Below, piece after piece: positions 12,051-21,767 of a stretch of DNA of 64,000 nucleotides; positions within the stretch are counted from its first letter, which is position 1; each line of letters starts with the position of its first letter. The DNA is from Zanthoxylum bungeanum (Eukaryota > Streptophyta > Magnoliopsida > Sapindales > Rutaceae). Location: the NCBI GenBank assembly GCA_019454045.1, contig SKCR01029078.1, positions 53,167 to 117,166 of the forward strand, written 5' to 3'. Made by a program: the position numbers and the translations under genes. Under the pieces are notes generated by a model. That model searched no databases. It was not told where the DNA came from and saw nothing but the letters and a program-made list of their open reading frames with translations.

Positions 12051-12416
12051 AAAAAATGAAAAATGACTCATATTTATACATTTTTGGAATATTTTTGTGA
12101 TATCTAAATATCCCTAAAACTAGCCGTTTTATTAATGTTATTAAGGGTAAATTAGTAAATTGCATATTTTATTTATTTATTTGGAATTTATGGCAAGGAC
12201 CACCCAACGGCTACTAGCCATTGGGCCTGCTCCCAACGGCTAGTAGCCGTTGTGAGCCTTACGGTTCCAACTGGAACAATTTGATTCTGATTGGAACCTT
12301 AGAACCGCTGGAACCGGACGAGTCCAATGATTCTACTTCGGATCGGTCATGGGTGAACCTTAATCAAACCGAAAAATTTCAGTTCCGGTTTAGAATCGAA
12401 ATTGTGGCCGGGTATA

Positions 12417-12893
12417 AGTCAATATAATTAAAATAACTTGAACAAGTGATTAAAAAATTAAAATTAATGACATGGATAGTAAAATATGGTGATATGAGGT
12501 TTTGCTTCTAGGCAATCATGCGTGACAAATCATTTTCCAAATGGTCAAAACGAAAACGACTCACTTAATAATTTGAAACCTTTATCATATACTTACTTAA
12601 TTATGACTAAAACAAAGTTTCATTTTTATAAGCAACCAAGAAATTAGAATTAAACAAGATGCATGAACAATCCACAAAACATATGAGCATATTGTATCCC
12701 CTCAAAATCTTTTTCAATTTTTGATTCCCTCCTCCGACTTTCTGTTGTCATGGGCTCACTTTATAAATTAGAATATTTATCTTAAAGTCTCCATCAACAA
12801 AAAATATCTAAATTAAAAGATAACTAATGAATTGCATTGTTAAATTCGAATTTGATAGGTAAATTTGCTAAGTCTTGAGGTAAAATTTATATT

Positions 12894-12947
<54 letters not shown>

Positions 12948-13451
12948 ATGATTAATAGTTGTTGAATTATAATTTAAATATAAGTGAATCTTAATCGCAC
13001 ATTATTGATCTAAATTCATAATTTGATCTATTCGTTGTATCAACTCCATATTATATGGAATGTTATTATTGAACATATTGAACTATTCAATTAATATTAA
13101 TTAACGTAACTCTGAGTCATGTGAAATCAATTGAAATTCAACTAAATAATAGTGCATAAACTCAACAAAATAGAATTAAAGTCAAGTGAAATCAATTGAA
13201 ATTCAACTAAATAATAGTGCATAAACTCAACAAAATAGAATGAAAACACATTATAATATTGAAAAGTAGAAAAGTTAGAATTAAAATGCTGCTTTTTTCA
13301 TGGAATTCCAACACGAAATTTTCCATAGCCAAACATTGTCGTTGATTCATGATCAGAGTACAAAATAAATGGACATAAAATTTAAAAATTTAACAAAGAT
13401 AATTTAGTAAAAAAACCTATTCGAATCACTACATGTTAGTGTGCTTTACAT
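12417..13451. other. Noncoding AT-rich spacer
   Basis: No credible gene. It holds a poly-T run (12897-12943) and a 65-bp direct duplication (13121-13249). GCTTTACAT at 13443-13451 is the left duplication of the MITE. Confidence 0.6.
13121..13249. repeat. 65-bp direct tandem duplication
   Basis: GTGAAATCAATTGAAATTCA and the following bases to CAACAAAATAGAAT occur at 13121 and again at 13186, almost identical. This suggests a recent slippage duplication. Confidence 0.92.
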
Positions 13452-13702
13452 GACCACTACTATGGTACCCAATGATATCAAATATCGTTGAGTGTAAATA
13501 GACAATTTTTAGTATTGAACATGTAATTTAAATTATTAAATATGTAAACTCTACCAATAAATATGCAATTAATTTCATGTTTTGAAAAGTTTCATGTTTA
13601 TTGGTAGAATTTATATGTTTAATGATTTACGTTACATGTTTAATACTAAAAAATATATGTTTGAACCATATTTCATATCATTGGGGTACTATAAATGGAC
13701 CC
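13452..13702. mobile_element. Foldback MITE, 251 bp, Mutator-like by 9-bp duplication
   Basis: Flanked by the exact 9-bp duplication GCTTTACAT (13443-13451 and 13703-13711). The two halves are inverted copies for nearly the full length. GGTACCCAATGATATCAAATAT at the left faces the complement of ATATTTCATATCATTGGGGTAC at the right, and TTTAGTATTGAACATGTAA faces the complement of TTACATGTTTAATACTAAA. The 9-bp duplication points to a Mutator-type transposase as mobiliser; that is inference. Confidence 0.85.
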
Positions 13703-14115
13703 GCTTTACATTTGATGAACGTTGAAAATTTTGCAGAATGAAGTAAAGTCGGTTGTAGATCACAACAACTACGAGATAAACAAATAATAAAAGAAGAGAG
13801 GTTGGAAAAAATGGACAATATAACAGCAATTTTCAAGTAGATGTCAAACCCAGAGAGCAAAATTAATTTGAGGCAATCAAAGGCCTAATAAAAGTATTAA
13901 CAAACATTGCCAAGTCAGGTGGGATTTGACTAAATCAGATAAGACCAAATTCTGAGCCTTATATCACTAAATCACGTCTTTTGATGATTTTTTTTTTAAA
14001 TTAAAGTAATCAAAATATTTATATATAAAAAAAAAAAGATCATAAAAGTTTTAGTTTTATACTAAACTAAGATGACTCAATATTATAGAAATAACAAACT
14101 AATAATAATAATAAT
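13703..14115. other. Noncoding spacer
   Basis: No ORF of note. It ends in a short (AAT)n tract that is the insertion site of the gypsy element beginning at 14116; the tract continues after that element at 20076. Confidence 0.6.
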
Positions 14116-14859
14116 TATTGACGGCGGATTTTAGTCTCAGAGCAATATGAGAATATTACCCCAGAACAACCCTCCCTCAATAGTGAATTTGTTTGGTTAT
14201 GGGGGGAACCAAAAGCAAATTTAGTAAAAGACAGATAAATACACCAAGCAACAATGAGATTTAACGTGGTTCGGCGGATCAGATCCCACCTACGTCCACG
14301 GGCACAAAACGAATGATACTTTTATTACTGAGATATGCTTCTCTGATATCTCTTGTGTTTACAAGTCTGATGATAATGATATTGATACCCCTTACCTACA
14401 CTTTCTCCTTCTATTTATAATAATGAAGAAATCAGATTCATTTTCCCATAAGAATTCATAGTCGAAACTACATTCACTTCCCATATCCTATTAGGACACT
14501 GACTCATTCACTTCTCATATCCTATTAGGACACTGACTTATCAACTTTTCCCATGAAAGTAGGATAACTTATATTCTTATCCGTAAAAATAGGATGTCTT
14601 ATCTTCTGGAGCATATCCCGCCATATTTCTCGGTCTTCATGAGGTCGGTCACGATGGTCTTTTGAACGGAGAATGCTTATATCGATCTGATAATGCCCGG
14701 TCATCCGATCTTAAGTGGTCGGTTTACCGATCGTAAAGTGCTCGGCCCCCAACTCATGTGGTCTGGTCGGTATTAATGATCTCGATCAACAAGGGAGTTT
14801 CCCCTTTTTACCCCTGCCGTATCGCTTAAATATCATAGGACCTGAAAATACCACCAACA
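14116..14859 (-). repeat. 3' LTR of the gag-only gypsy element
   Basis: 744 bp, matching 19185-20075 base by base apart from small indels and the SINE. It ends in ACCACCAACA, which read on the minus strand is the TGTTGGTGGT start of the LTR. Confidence 0.9.
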
Positions 14860-15547
14860 TCTATCCCCTAGTTCTCGGTTCCAACAAGTGTACGAGTTGG
14901 TGCCGGGAACTATATAAAAGAGTGGTACGGCTGATGAACTGGTGGCCGATCTTCGAAGGAGAAAATTCGTCGGCCTACACTTATCTCATCCTCGGTCTGA
15001 CTCAGGTGTTCGGCCTGTCTTTCTTTCTACCGATGTGAAATTCCTTTATTGCCCTTTTGTAAACCGTCCCTCGAGACGCGCAACCGTCACATCCTCTTAA
15101 ATGCCCATCGGATCACTTCTAGGGTTTAACGGGAGCCTACCACTTGTCACCATCTGTCGTTCTCTCGCCAAAAAGCAAAACAATCTGACCGCTATTGCCA
15201 ATTCAAAAGACGCCCAATCTCAGCCGTCCTGATGCATGGTCGGCCAGTAGAACCCTTGCCTTAAAGCTTTAAAGGCAATTGATTGTCCTCCGGCGTGACT
15301 CCCACAGATTCCCGCATGAATTTCCCTGAGCACATAGACAACCTCCTCTTCTGCTAAGCATCACAGAATGGTTACCGTATAGCCCCTTCGGTATAGCACC
15401 CCTTCGATCAGGGAGAACTTGGTGCTTTTGAATTTCAGTTTTCTGGCTTCCTTTTTATCTTTCATAATCTGCTCCGAATAATCTCCTGCAAACGATCTCT
15501 CGAGGCCCGACAATGAGGGGACAACCCGAGCCAGAAATTAGATCATG
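14860..15547 (-). other. Internal region between 3' LTR and arrays
   Basis: No recognisable pol text on either strand. Contains the polypurine-like tract beside the LTR. The function of the rest is not evident. Confidence 0.5.
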
Positions 15548-16348
15548 CGGTGGGACGTAACCCGACCCCGAGCTGGGAGAAACACTTAGCTCTGGGGCAA
15601 TGTTACGTCCCCAGTCCAAGGAGACAGACTCAGTGGGACGTAACCCGACCCCGAGCTAAGAGAAACACTTGGCACTTGGGGAAATGTTACGTCCCCAGTC
15701 CAAAAGACAGACTCGGTGAGACGTAACCAACCCGACCCCGAGCTGAGAAAAACACTTGGCACTGGGGGAAATGTTACGTCCCCAGTCCAAAAGACAGACT
15801 CGGTGGGACGTAACCCGACCCCGAGCTGAGAGAAACACTTGGTAATGGGGGGAAATATTACGTCTCCAGTCCAAAAGACAGACTCGGTGGGACGTAATCC
15901 GACCCCGAGCTGAGAGAAACACTTGGCACTGAGGGGAAATGTTAAGTCCCCAGTCCAAAAGACAGACTCGGTTGGATGTAACCCGACCCCGAGCTGAGAG
16001 AAACATTTGGCACTGGGGGGAAATGTTACGTCCCCAGTCCAAAAGACAGACTCGGTGGGACGTAACCCGACCCCGAACTGAGAGAAACACTTGGCACTGG
16101 GGGGAAATGTTACGTCCCCAGTCCAAAAGACAGACTCAGTGGGACGTAACCCGACCAAACTCGACCCCGAGCTGAGAGAAACACTTGGTACTGGGGGAAA
16201 TGTTACGTCCCCAGTCCGAGAAGACAGACTCGGTGGGACGTAACCCGACCCCGAGCTGAGAAAAACACTTGGCACTGGGGGAATGTTACGTCCCCAGTCC
16301 GAGAAGACAGACTCGGTGGGACATAACCCGACCCCGAGCTGAGAGAAA
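15548..16348 (-). repeat. Tandem array A, about 84-bp unit, about 10 copies
   Basis: The word CGGTGGGACGTAACCCGACC recurs at about 15548, 15631, 15714, 15801, 15885, 15969, 16053, 16137, 16231 and 16314. Spacing is 83-84 bp, with 87 and 94 where small insertions occurred. Long open frames here (for example 15586-16377 minus) are products of the repeat, not genes. Confidence 0.95.
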
Positions 16349-16358
16349 CCATAATGGC

Positions 16359-16530
16359 CTCGGCGGAACGAATCCAACCCCGAGCCGAATAACCGAATGG
16401 TCTCGGTGGAACGAATCCAGCCCCGAGCCGATTAACCAAGAGGCCTCAGCGGAATGAATCCATCCCCGAGCCGATTAACCAAGAGGCCTCGGCGGAACGA
16501 ATCCAACCCCGAGCCGACTAATCATTGGGA
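16359..16530 (-). repeat. Tandem array B, 43-bp unit, 4 copies
   Basis: Units begin CCTCGGCGGAACGAATCC or close variants at 16359, 16401, 16444 and 16487. The unit resembles the first half of the array A unit (CGGTGGGACGTAACCCGACC), which suggests that A is a two-part unit derived from a B-like ancestor or the reverse. Confidence 0.9.
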
Positions 16531-16839
16531 CTTATTCAGAAGTGAAGTGAATCAACCTTTGAAGCCCTATCAGATTTGGCATGGGCGTCTCATTGCCAGA
16601 CCAGCGAAAAACAAAAACAAAACTTTTAGAAAATAAAATCAAAAAACGGGGGTGACTTAACACTTATCCCAAAGAAACAGCACGGATGCCTTAAAACAGC
16701 GTCCCGTCCGAGGTCTCCAAAACACAATTCTGAATCTTTCAATTCAGAGTCCCGGCAAACCATGATTTGGATCAAAGAGCGTTTAGGATGGTAATGGCAC
16801 ATTCTTCTATACGTCAAGTCACTATGGAGCCTGGGTTTC

Positions 16840-17597
16840 ATTTGAGGGCTCCTCCTTATGACGCTGGAGCAAGTATACGCCACGAGGGTGTAATCCTTCC
16901 TCGTGCTATGCTTCTCACGGATTCGAATGACCAAATAGGTAGGCATCAAAGAGTGTCCGAAACATTAAAGGCATGTTCCTCCTTATGCTCGGTAACACTG
17001 GAGCAAGTAAATGCCACGAGGGCATAATCCCTCCTCGTGCTATGCTTCTCACGGATCCGAATGAACAAATAGGTAGGGATCAAAGAGTGCCCAAAACATT
17101 AAGGGCATGTTCCTCTTTATGCTCGGTAACACTGGAGCAAGCAAACGCCACGAGGGCATAATCCCTCCTCGTGCTATGCCTCTCACGGATCCGAATGACC
17201 AAATAGGTAGGGATCAAAGAGTGTCTGAAACATTAATGGCATGTTCCTCCTTATGCTCGGTAACACTGGAGCAAGCAAACGCCACGAGGGCATAATCTCT
17301 CCTCGTGCTATGCTTTTCACGGATCCAAATGACCAAATAGGTAGGGATCAAAGAGTGTCCGAAATATTAAGGGCATGTTCCTCCTTATGCTTGGAAACAC
17401 TGGAGCAAGCAAACGCCACGAGGGCATAATCCCTCCTCGTGCTATGCTTCTCACGGATCCGAATGACCAAATAGGTAGGGATCAAAGAGTGTCTGAAACA
17501 TTAAGGGTATGCTCCTCCTTATGTTCGGTAACACTGGAGCAAGCAAACGCCACGAGGGCATAATCTCTCCTCGTGCTATGCTTCTCACGGATCCGTT
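16840..17597 (-). repeat. Tandem array C, 134-bp unit, about 5.7 copies
   Basis: GCATGTTCCTCCTTATGCTC and CCACGAGGGCATAATC recur every 134 bp. Because 134 is not a multiple of three, any single frame is shifted from unit to unit; the open frames seen here are not genes. Confidence 0.95.
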
Positions 17598-17690
17598 GGC
17601 CAGACAAAACGTACGGGAACACATTCCCTGCAGCCGTATTTCCCCAACTGGCCAGGCCGGCTATCTTACGGGGGCACTCCCTCCTCATGA

Positions 17691-19133
17691 TTACCATCTC
17701 GAAATATCCCTCAAATTATGATGTATGCAATAGGATTTTTTATTCCTCCTGTCCGGTGGGAATCTTCTGACGTCAGGCTCTATCAAGAGGCCATTTCCCT
17801 GGATTTCCATGACGATTTTCCCTAGCGGTTTATTCAGAGGAATGTATGCCTCTTCCCGGGCCACATGGTTCACCTGGGCCGAGATTCTCTTTTCCGGGTC
17901 ATCCCGAGGTATTGGCTTGAATTCCCTTCGCCTCGGGGGTGGCTTTTTGAACTCCATGGCTGGCCTGCGAGGAGCTTCTGCCCTCATCGTCCTCTCTCTG
18001 ATAGATGTCCCCATCCGGGTGATTCTCTCCTCATCTTCCAACAAAACAAACTTCTGGGCTATTTCCAGAGCGGTGGTATAATTCGATGTACCCTGGATCC
18101 TCAAGTGGGTCCATAACTTTCCGATCTTTAAGGCTCCCTTCAAACTCTCAAAGGCCTCGAGCGACTCATATCCCCCGACCTCAAGTACCATGCTATGGTA
18201 CCGCTCAATGAAAGCCTTCAGGGGTTCATCGTCCCCCTGTTTCATGAGCCTCAATTCCCTAATTGTCTTCTTTGGGACGCATGCCCCTTTGAAGTGTCGA
18301 ACAAATGACTTCCTGAGTTGCGTGAAGCTACCAATGCTCCCTGGGGCTAGACTTCTGGACCAAATAATGACAGATCCCCCTAAGGTTAGGGGGAATACTT
18401 TGCAAACGGCATCCCCTACTACTCCTTGGACCTCCATCAACAAGACAAAACTCTCAATATGGGATTTTGGATCAGTGTGGCCTTTGTAGGGCGTCATGGT
18501 CGGCATGTTGAATCGTCTTGGGAATTTTACCGACTTTATTTCTTCTGTGAAGGGAGATTCAACCTCGCCGTCCCGATCATCTCTCGTGTTTGTTTTGAGG
18601 TTCGCTCCACATTTGGCCATTTCTTTTCTTAACCAAGATTTTATATTGCCATCCGTGTTACCGTGCCGCCTCCTGCGGCATTCTTTGCGCCTGTTGCCCC
18701 AGGTGCGGCGTTCCTCATGGCTCGAGACTTCCCGTCCAGTTTCACCATCCCTCTTGTCTCCCCTTCTGGTATCGCGAGGGTCATCATAGGAAGAATCTGG
18801 TGACTGTCTCCCCTCTTTTTCTTTCCACGTATCCTCCGTTTGTAAATCTTTTTCTACCACTACAGACCTCATCCCGTAGGGACCATTCCTCCTCGGTTCA
18901 TCGTCATCACACACATCTGCGACCTTTTTTCCTTCCACTATTTTGCCTCTCCTCCGACTGGTTCCGGCTTCAAGTCTCTCATTATTCGTCTCTTCCATCC
19001 TCTCTAGTTTGTCCATCATGGATTTCAGAAGGATTTGATTTTCCTCCCTATCTTTCCTCCTATTTTCCTCCATCTTCTCCATCCATTTCGCTGTTGAACT
19101 CCCCGACGACCGATGATTTCCACTTTCTGCCAT
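17691..19133 (-). CDS. gag: Retrotransposon Gag protein (480 aa, C-terminally truncated)
   Basis: Gag forms the virus-like particle that packages element RNA. Residues 15-60 are charged and probably coiled-coil (WMEKMEENRRKDREEN). Residues 60-200 are basic and disordered. Residues about 203-370 match the plant retrotransposon gag domain (PF03732 type): KFPRRFNMPTMTPYKGHTDP, SHIESF, SLAPGSIGSFTQL, FVRHF, LRLMKQGDDEPLKAFIERYH. The protein stops after SYCIHHNLRD, just where the usual GHDTEDC zinc knuckle text would follow, and the tandem arrays begin soon after. The ATG at 19131-19133 lies about 50 bp from the primer binding site. An uninterrupted frame in a pol-less element suggests fairly recent activity or selection for packaging. 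Confidence 0.87.
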   Translation of the reverse strand: MAESGNHRSSGSSTAKWMEKMEENRRKDREENQILLKSMMDKLERMEETNNERLEAGTSRRRGKIVEGKKVADVCDDDEPRRNGPYGMRSVVVEKDLQTEDTWKEKEGRQSPDSSYDDPRDTRRGDKRDGETGREVSSHEERRTWGNRRKECRRRRHGNTDGNIKSWLRKEMAKCGANLKTNTRDDRDGEVESPFTEEIKSVKFPRRFNMPTMTPYKGHTDPKSHIESFVLLMEVQGVVGDAVCKVFPLTLGGSVIIWSRSLAPGSIGSFTQLRKSFVRHFKGACVPKKTIRELRLMKQGDDEPLKAFIERYHSMVLEVGGYESLEAFESLKGALKIGKLWTHLRIQGTSNYTTALEIAQKFVLLEDEERITRMGTSIRERTMRAEAPRRPAMEFKKPPPRRREFKPIPRDDPEKRISAQVNHVAREEAYIPLNKPLGKIVMEIQGNGLLIEPDVRRFPPDRRNKKSYCIHHNLRDISRW

Positions 19134-19165
19134 CGTCTTACTATGCGAGCTGCTTTTCGTTAAAT

Positions 19166-19184
19166 CCCCACAGACTGCGCCAAC
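19166..19184 (-). promoter_or_regulatory. Primer binding site of the gag-only element
   Basis: GTTGGCGCAGTCTGTGGGG on the minus strand, directly after the LTR end CCGTCAACA. TTGGCGC-type sites at this position are usual in plant gypsy elements. Confidence 0.75.
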
Positions 19185-20071
19185 TGTTGACGGCGGATTT
19201 TAGTCTCAGAGCAATATGAGAATATTACCCCCAGAACAACCATCCCTCAATAGTGAATTTGTTTGGTTATAGGGGGAACCAAAAGCAAATTTAGCAAAAG
19301 ACAGATAAATACACCAATCAACAAGGAGATTTAACGTGGTTCGGCGGATCAGATCCCACCTACGTCCATGGGCACAAAACGAATGATACTTTATTACTGA
19401 GATATGCTTCTCTGATATCTCTTGTGTTTACAAGTCTGATGATAATGATATTGATACCTCTTACTTACATTTTCCCCTTCTATTTATAATAGTGAAGAAA
19501 TCAGATTCCTTTTCCCATAAGAATTCTTAGTCGAAACTACATTCACTTCCCATATCCTATTAGGACACTGACTCATTCACTTCCCATATCCTATTAGGAC
19601 ACTGACTTATCAAATTTTCCCATGAAAGTAGGATAACTTATCTTCTTATCCGTAAAAATATGATGTCTTATCTTCTGGAGCATATCCCACCATATTTCTC
19701 GATCTTCATGAGGTCGGTCACGATGGTCCTTTGAACTGAGAATGCTGCTATCGATCTGATAATGCCCGGTCATCCGATCTTAAGTGGTCGGTTTACCGAT
19801 CGTAAAGTGCTCGGCCCCCAACTCATGTGGTCGGGTGTTTCCCCTTTTTATCTCTGACGTGGTGGTGAAGGGTCCAGAATCTCACCTTGAGGTTCTGGGT
19901 TCGAATCCAGGGGGTGCAACTTCTTGTAAGAGCCTGGGGCAGCCGGAGGTTTTACCTGCGCCGCGGCCCAGAATGGGTGGTTTGGTGGCGGGGTTTCCAA
20001 CGATTTCAAAAAAAAAAAAAAAAAAAAAAAAAAAGTATTGCTTAAATATCATAGGACCTGAAAATACCACC

Positions 20072-20075
<4 letters not shown>
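19185..20075 (-). repeat. 5' LTR of the gag-only gypsy element, with SINE inside
   Basis: Starts TGTTGACGGCGG and ends ACCACCAATA. It lacks about 30 bp present in the other LTR near 14765-14800 and carries the SINE at 19860-20034, which is absent from the other LTR. Confidence 0.88.
19860..20034 (+). mobile_element. tRNA-derived SINE, probably 5'-truncated
   Basis: A 175-bp insertion present in only one LTR. It has a pol III B-box-like GGTTCGAATCC (about 19908-19918), a GC-rich body (CCGGAGGTTTTACCTGCGCC) and a terminal run of about 27 A. The front end (GGTGGTGAAGG) may be the tail of an A-box. I could not define a clear target duplication. Confidence 0.75.
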
Positions 20076-20116
<41 letters not shown>

Positions 20117-21617
20117 CTCTCTCTATATATATATAAATTAAATCGCATCACGTGACGACTTCATATTAATGTTATAAAATTAAATTAATAAATTTATTAA
20201 ATATAATCATATTACAATAAAAATACATATGATAATTTTATAAGAATTCTATTATATCAATAAAACATATTATAATATCATATTAAAATAAAAAAAATAC
20301 TATTAAATTATCCACAATTAACCAAATCTCTCCAATTAATTTTTTATTATTAAATTATAAAATTAAAATATCTCTATAATTATTTTTATTGTTAATTTAT
20401 AAAATTAAAATAATAAATTATTAATATGAGAAACCTAGTACAATATAAAAACATAATATACTATTAAAGTAAGAAACCTATCCAATTATTTAATTAATAT
20501 TTTTATTAAATTATAAAATTAAAATGAATAAACCTATTATAATAAAAAAATATTATATTATAATCTCTCATTAAAATAAATAATATATGTGACATTTAAT
20601 CTCAACAATTAACCTCTACAATAAATTTTTTATTATTAAATTATAAAAATAAAATTTGAATAATATCACAAATAATGTGATAAAGAATATATACACACAC
20701 ATATATATATATATATATATACACATATATAAAATTTAAATATTTTTAAGTTTTCTCATAACGTCATATGACACCTAATCTCTAAAATTAATTTTTTTAT
20801 TACCTAGTATAATAATAAGATATATTATAATCTTCTATTACAATAAAAAAAAATATGAGTGGCACATAATTTCTACAATTAATACTTTTATTATTAAATT
20901 ATTAAATTAAAAATACATATTGTAATTTTATAAGAATTCTATTATAATAAGAAAACAAATTATAATATCATATTGAAATAAAAAAAACACTATTAAATTA
21001 TACATAATTAACATAATCTCTACAATTAATTTTTTATTATAAATTATAAAATTAGAATAATAAATTATTAACATAAGAAACATGTTATAATATAAAAACA
21101 TAATTTACTATTAAAGTAAGAAATCTATTAAATTAATTAATTAATTAATATTTTAATTTATTATTATTAAATTATAAAATTAAAATAAAGAAACGTATTA
21201 TAATAAAAAATTATATTATAATCTCTCTCATATATATATATATGAGAATATATTTCGGGCCACGTGGATGCTTCATATGAAAGTTATAAAATTAAATTAA
21301 TAAATTTATTAAATAAAAATACATATTATAATTTTATAAGAATTATATTATAACAAGAAAATATATTATAATATCATATTAAAATTAAAAAACACTATTA
21401 AATTATCTACAATTAACCTAATCTCTACAATTAATTTTTTAATTATCAAATTGTAAAATTAAAAGATCTCTACAATTATTTTTTATTATTAAATTATAAA
21501 ATTCATATAAAAAATAATTAACATAAGAAACCTATTATAATATAAAAACATAATCTACTATTAAAGTAAGAAACCAATAATTTAATTAATTATTATTATT
21601 ATTATTATTATTATTAA

Positions 21618-21689
<72 letters not shown>

Positions 21690-21767
21690 AAATTAAATAA
21701 AGAAACCTATTATGATAAGAAAATATATTATAATCTCCCATTAAAATAAAAAATATTTGTGACACTT
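20076..21767. repeat. AT-rich degenerate repeat region
   Basis: Recurring text such as TTATTATTAAATTATAAAATT and ATATAAAAACATAATMTACT (for example near 20445, 21085 and 21535) and CACGTGRMKRCTTCATAT (near 20150 and 21258). It includes a (TAA)n tract (20074-20116), (TA)n (20700-20722) and (TTA)n (21590-21690). No gene. The same text reappears at 31068-31486 and 37696-38459, so it is one region cut by insertions. Confidence 0.8.

Larger units (their letters stand above)
11160..12416 (-). mobile_element. hAT DNA transposon deletion derivative, 1257 bp
   Basis: The ends are inverted: TAGACCTGGCCACCATT at the left, and TATACCCGGCCACAATT on the minus strand from the right. Flanks AGTCATTA (11152-11159) and AGTCAATA (12417-12424) match at 7 of 8 positions, as expected for the 8-bp duplication of hAT elements. 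CCGGTTCC/GGAACCG-rich text lies just inside each end. It keeps the start of a BED-finger ORF on the minus strand but no transposase core, so it is non-autonomous. Confidence 0.82.
14116..20075 (-). mobile_element. Non-autonomous Ty3/gypsy element with gag only, about 5.96 kb
   Basis: Two direct LTRs (14116-14859 and 19185-20075) enclose, on the minus strand, a primer binding site, an intact gag ORF, a short broken stretch, three tandem arrays and a polypurine-like AGGGGATAGA next to the left LTR (about 14860-14870). No protease, RT, RNase H or integrase was found. The insertion sits in a (TAA)n microsatellite, so the 5-bp duplication is ambiguous. Terminal TG/CA dinucleotides are partly mutated (TATTGACGG at the left, CAATA at the right). 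It must have relied on a helper for pol. Confidence 0.85.

Noticed and set aside
15586..16377. A 263-codon open frame on the minus strand
   Set aside because: It runs through the 84-bp tandem array, with other frames open on both strands in the same place. The composition is that of the repeat.
16840..17597. Regularly spaced repeats resembling a CRISPR array
   Set aside because: The repeats are contiguous with no unique spacers, lie in a plant retrotransposon and are 134 bp long.
17809..19219. Several plus-strand frames of 68-139 codons
   Set aside because: They are antisense shadows of the gag ORF on the minus strand.
19900..19930. A tRNA gene suggested by GGTTCGAATCC
   Set aside because: No cloverleaf or acceptor stem can be drawn; it is the B-box of a SINE with a poly-A tail.
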